Assembly (NCBI GenBank): GCA_916700875.1
Contig: CAKAKS010000062.1
Span: 6,040,373 to 6,104,372, forward strand
From: Sebastes aleutianus
Lineage: Eukaryota > Chordata > Actinopteri > Perciformes > Sebastidae
Reading direction: 5' to 3'
DNA: 64,000 nt
In this document: piece after piece, positions 60,341 to 64,000 of the stretch
Layout of the letters: each line of letters starts with the position of its first letter
Numbering within the stretch: position 1 is the first letter of the stretch
Notes under the pieces: generated by a model
The model's input: the letters and a program-made list of their open reading frames with translations, nothing else
Told to the model about the DNA's origin: nothing
Database searches by the model: none
Program-made: the position numbers and the translations under genes

Positions 60341-60785
60341 CTGGAGTCTGCCGTCTCTGAGAAGCTGTCGATCGCTCACCAACTCTGATCAAACGGTCAA
60401 ACTAGGCAGCGCTGATCAAATATGAATCAATATTCTGTTAATGTAATGCCTATTTCTCTCCTCAGATGTTCTCAGAAACATCTTGTAGTGTTCTGTTTAG
60501 CTGTTAAATGAGAAAGTTTTTGACCCAGCAGCAATGTTGAGAACAGTTGAGAAAAAATACCAAGCACCGCCCACCAGCCGGAGCACAGCCAATAGGAACA
60601 CTCTCTCTCTCTGAAATGACCTGTGATTGGAAGTCTTCCATCACAGGCTAGATTTTTTGAAGCCTGAAAACAGAGCCATGAGGAGGAGCAGAAGTCTAGT
60701 TTTCTCTCAGAACACTTGAATTACAATATGCTGAAAGGTTATTATGGAATTTTAGCCCAATGATGCCAAAAACATTGCATTCCTG
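60340..60785. mobile_element. foldback (MITE-like) element, copy 2
   Basis: Shares GATCAAACGGTCAAACTAGG and CAATATTCTGTTAATGTAAT with 2540-2660. After the arm CTGTTAAATGAGAAAGTTTT the loop sequence is in reverse orientation compared with copy 1. The right part (CAATATGCTGAAAGGTTATT) is the reverse complement of the left part of copy 1. Confidence 0.7.
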
Positions 60786-61305
60786 CTGTTTCCAGGCGGC
60801 AACCTCTGAGAATTGAAGTCAATTTGGAAGAGCCTTAAACCTGCACTCTATCTACCAGCCAGCAGGTGGCGACTCCTCTGGTTGTATAGAAGTCTATGAG
60901 AAAATGAGCCTACACTTCTCACTTGATTTATTACCTCAGTAAACATTGTAAACATGAGTTTATGGTCTCAATACAGCATGATGTTCCATAAAGCAGGGGA
61001 TGCTTTAGGGCGGGGCTACCTTGTGATTGACAGGTCGCTACCACGGCGTTGTTCGGTCTGGGAGTTGTCCGTGTTTTCATCTTAGAGCTTTATCCCTTTC
61101 ACAGTGTGTTTTCACTTCATCAGAGTTAATTATAACATTTATGGTGGCCTAAAAATGTTTTATTCAGCGTTTGGTTGTACTTAGCTCCACCCTCTCCTAA
61201 AAAAAACAAGATTTCGAAACCCAAAATGCTGAACTCGAGAATTTAAAACCATAGTCCACCAACCAATGGGTGACGTGACGGTGAGTATGTCCACTTACAG
61301 TCTAT
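60786..61305. repeat. MITE-like dispersed repeat
   Basis: CCAGCAGGTGGCGACTCCTC, GTAAACATGAGTTTATGGTC and GGGTGACGTGACGGTGAGTA, a pattern common in percomorph genomes. Non-coding. Confidence 0.5.
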
Positions 61306-62425
61306 GAGTGTTCCCTATCCACTCCCAATTGCCCTGCAGTAACCCTGTGCTTCCGACCATCACCAGATCATCTGACTCCCCCACCTCTTCCCCATCTACT
61401 CATCACCCCTGCAGTATATATACCGTCCCACTTCCACTCATTCCTCACCAGTGGGGAACAGTGCTTCCATGCTGAAGTGTTCCAGACTTCTTATTATTCT
61501 GTTTTGGACTTTTTGCCTCTTGTTTGGTCCTGTTTGCGAAATAACAAGATGAGGACTCGTCCGATACGGACCTAAGTTGATACTGGGCTGGAGATGGAGA
61601 CGTATCTACTTGCAGCACATGACACACATAGACGCACGCAATTAGCATAAAGAAAATGAAACCCAGACCCAGCAGAGATCGAAGCTAAAAACTGTTGTCG
61701 CGTTGTTTGGCGAGGTCTTCGTTATGAAAGATATTTTGAATCCCAATAACACAGGTTAAACGCGGTGAAATAAAAATGATGTGACTCCACAATAAAAGTC
61801 CTCTTGCCTCCACAATAAAAGCCCCAACCTCTTTTTTTTTGTTTTGATTTGTTTTGTTTTTTAGATTGACAGCACCGCTTCACCCCTTACTGCTCCAGCG
61901 CCCTGTGTGTCCTGCCAGCTGTCCGTCACATCGGTTCCCTCCGATGACCCTTTCCCATAACCCCTTCCTCCCACACACACACACACACACACAGACACAT
62001 GCACAGACACACACATAGACACATAGTGTTAGAAGTATCAATCAAAATGACAGAAAGACAGACAGAAATTACACACACACAAATACACACACAGCTACAC
62101 ACTCTGTCTCTGTCTCTCTCTGTCATGCACCCATGCAGACATATAATCACTCCCACCACCACCAAATACACAAAACACACACACACACACACTCCCTTTC
62201 TCTCTCTCTCTCTCTCTCTCCCTCTCTCACACACACACACGGACACACACACACACATAGTGTGAGTATGAGTGATGGTTGCAGCTCGTGTCTATCCATT
62301 ACAGCGGTGTGGCTGCAGACAGGTGAGCAGGCTGATACATGAGCAGGGCTTTATCTGCACTCACCGACTCCCCACACCGTTTCATTCAGCGGCTCGCAGC
62401 GTTAACAGCCTCCACCACCCTCCTC

Positions 62426-62469
<44 letters not shown>

Positions 62470-63290
62470 ACCTTCATCTCCACAAAGGAGAGATTTTTTT
62501 TTAAAAACGCAGCTACATTTTAAATATAATTTCATTATCAGAATTCCATATTAATGGTGAGCGGAGGGAGAAACATGAGGTGGGTGTTATCTGTGCTCCA
62601 CACTGGCCCGATCACTCACTGTTTTCTTTAATTGGTAATCATGCACACACACAGCAGGTGAAAAAAAAAATATGTTTACGTGTGCAGTTTGAGAAAAAAA
62701 ATGTTGTAATTAAAAGAAATGAATTACCGTAAGTTCATAATTCAAGTTAAAGTATATAGAGGCGCTTTTCAAATACAGTGCACGCTGGCAGGATGAAAAA
62801 GTAGCTTATATTTGTTGGGTGTCACCTTTTTAAGTGATCTATATGTCATACTGAAACCAGACTTCTCACTCAATCATGTTTAATAAACTAGCTTCAAAAT
62901 CATTTCAAATGTTACTTTTGTGTAAAGGGCTCCTATAGCTGATAGGACGGACTGCAACTCCATCTCAAAATGAAACATGCATAATATTGCAATATATGCT
63001 ATTGTAAATGAGTATCTATACAAACAGGAAGTGTTTTAGCACTAGAAACAAACAGCAGAAACAAGTCACTGTGCAGACTGCTGTGAGAGGATCTGAGGAA
63101 CGGACCCAGGAGGGGATCTTATAATCAATCTGCATAAGCAATGTATATCCTATAATTATGTAAATCACTTGGTTGCAGGAATGTTCCTTGATAATTCAGA
63201 CAGTTAAAAGCAGCTAAAACTGCTTTGGCAGTCCATTAAATAGTCTGTACCGAAATTTGATGTATTGATTCGTGTGTATAGACACTTTTT
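61306..63290. other. intergenic region, no gene recognised
   Basis: CA arrays near 61974-61992, 62175-62190, 62226-62256 and 62429-62468, and a CT array at 62198-62226. A TATATATA box-like string at 61417 lies in a pyrimidine-rich stretch, but no gene can be attached to it. Confidence 0.45.
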
Positions 63291-63660
63291 TTTCCCGTGA
63301 TGGTCGTATTGACCATCAAAAAACAAAGGACTTTCACCCAGGAGACCAGTGCTCACGTCCCGTGTGAAACCAAAAGTCAAAGTGGATTTATTTGTCACCT
63401 AACTTCTGTACTTAAGTTGCGACATTTCCGGAGTTATTTGAACCCAAACCGCGATCTTTTCCTAAACTTAACTGAGTAGTCTTATTTTGAAAAGACTGGA
63501 GCAGAAATTGTGTGTCACATGTTGCTGGACATTTGTAGGGAAACACATGAAGAAATACATTGTTGAATGTCGTGCTGAGCATCACGAAGAAAAAGGGAAA
63601 TTTGTGTCTATGTACACGAATCAAATAGATAAAATTTCATGACTATTTCACAATGTGAGA
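63291..63660. repeat. dispersed CCTAAACCTAAC-family copy
   Basis: CCCAGGAGACCAGTGCTCAC, CTTATTTTGAAAAGACTGGA and CATGACTATTTCACAATGTG, the latter being the right terminal repeat seen at 45928-46543. Confidence 0.75.
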
Positions 63661-64000
63661 CTGTGTTGGCCAGTTTCAGTCTAATAAAACTATTAATGCT
63701 GATAATCAGTTCTCTCTTGGTGAGCTCTTTGTGACCACCAGAGAACATAGATATTTATGCTTATGCTTCTGCGACGCCGTCGTCCTGACCCTTGGTTATC
63801 AGCGGCGTATGAGTGCAGTGCAGCGGCGATTAGCTAGCCAGTGGGATACACAGAAAGCTTCCATTCACATGATGAGTATCAAATGAAGTAGTAAAATAAG
63901 GTAAATGAAGTACTGGTATCGGTATCGGTATCCCTTTAGGGCTAGTGTTATTGGTACTGGTAATTTTTTACAAACAATACCCAGCCTGTCACCTGTCAGT
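63661..64000. other. window end, nothing recognised
   Basis: No gene. GGTATCGGTATCGGTATCCC near 63917 resembles the inner part of the hAT ends in this window but lacks the terminal sequence. Confidence 0.4.

Overview
The window looks like nuclear DNA of a teleost fish, probably a percomorph. The evidence is one gene with GT-AG introns and a small vertebrate-type coding set, a canonical vertebrate tRNA-Lys(CTT), fish-type tRNA-derived SINEs, several hAT and foldback MITE families, and a very high load of CA/GT, GA/CT and TA microsatellites. The species cannot be named from this sequence.

Left part, 1.6-20.0 kb (+ strand): one gene, copz2, the zeta subunit of the COPI coatomer. Ten coding exons can be placed by GT-AG junctions and frame. 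They give 189 aa, or 178 aa if a 33-nt in-frame exon (exon 9) is skipped. A GC/CpG-rich promoter sits at about 1.44-1.70 kb. Just upstream of it lies a 936-bp minisatellite of 21-bp units with two levels of higher-order structure. Intron 1 carries the mir-152 hairpin, the family's known location, which supports the copz2 call over copz1. A roughly 690-bp GGAT/GGAC array begins within about 20 nt of the hairpin. Intron 1 also holds two sibling hAT elements with intact 8-bp target-site duplications. The longer one contains an antisense piece of 28S rRNA, and a second antisense 28S piece lies about 2 kb downstream. Introns 3, 4, 5, 8 and 9 carry a long polypyrimidine tract, an AT-rich foldback element, nested MITEs, a perfect 17-bp hairpin, and a 549-bp hAT copy.

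Right part, 20-64 kb: no protein-coding exon is recognisable here. The one functional gene is a tRNA-Lys(CTT) on the minus strand at 22.6 kb. The rest is repeats: SINEs, degenerate LINE reverse-transcriptase pieces, at least a dozen pieces of one dispersed 'CCTAAACCTAAC' family (some with terminal inverted repeats), a 1-kb duplicated block (39.5-40.6 and 48.5-49.6 kb), hAT relics of the 'TAGGGATGCACCGAT' and 'TAGGGCTGTCAA' families, foldback elements and dozens of microsatellites. It could be intergenic or a long intron of a neighbouring gene.

Functionally, copz2 and mir-152 share one transcription unit: a vesicle-coat subunit and a microRNA of the miR-148/152 family made from the same primary transcript. 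The most interesting signals are the in-frame microexon before the C-terminal helix of zeta-COP, the altered central base in the mature miR-152, and the hAT element carrying antisense 28S rDNA with an internally amplified D2 motif.
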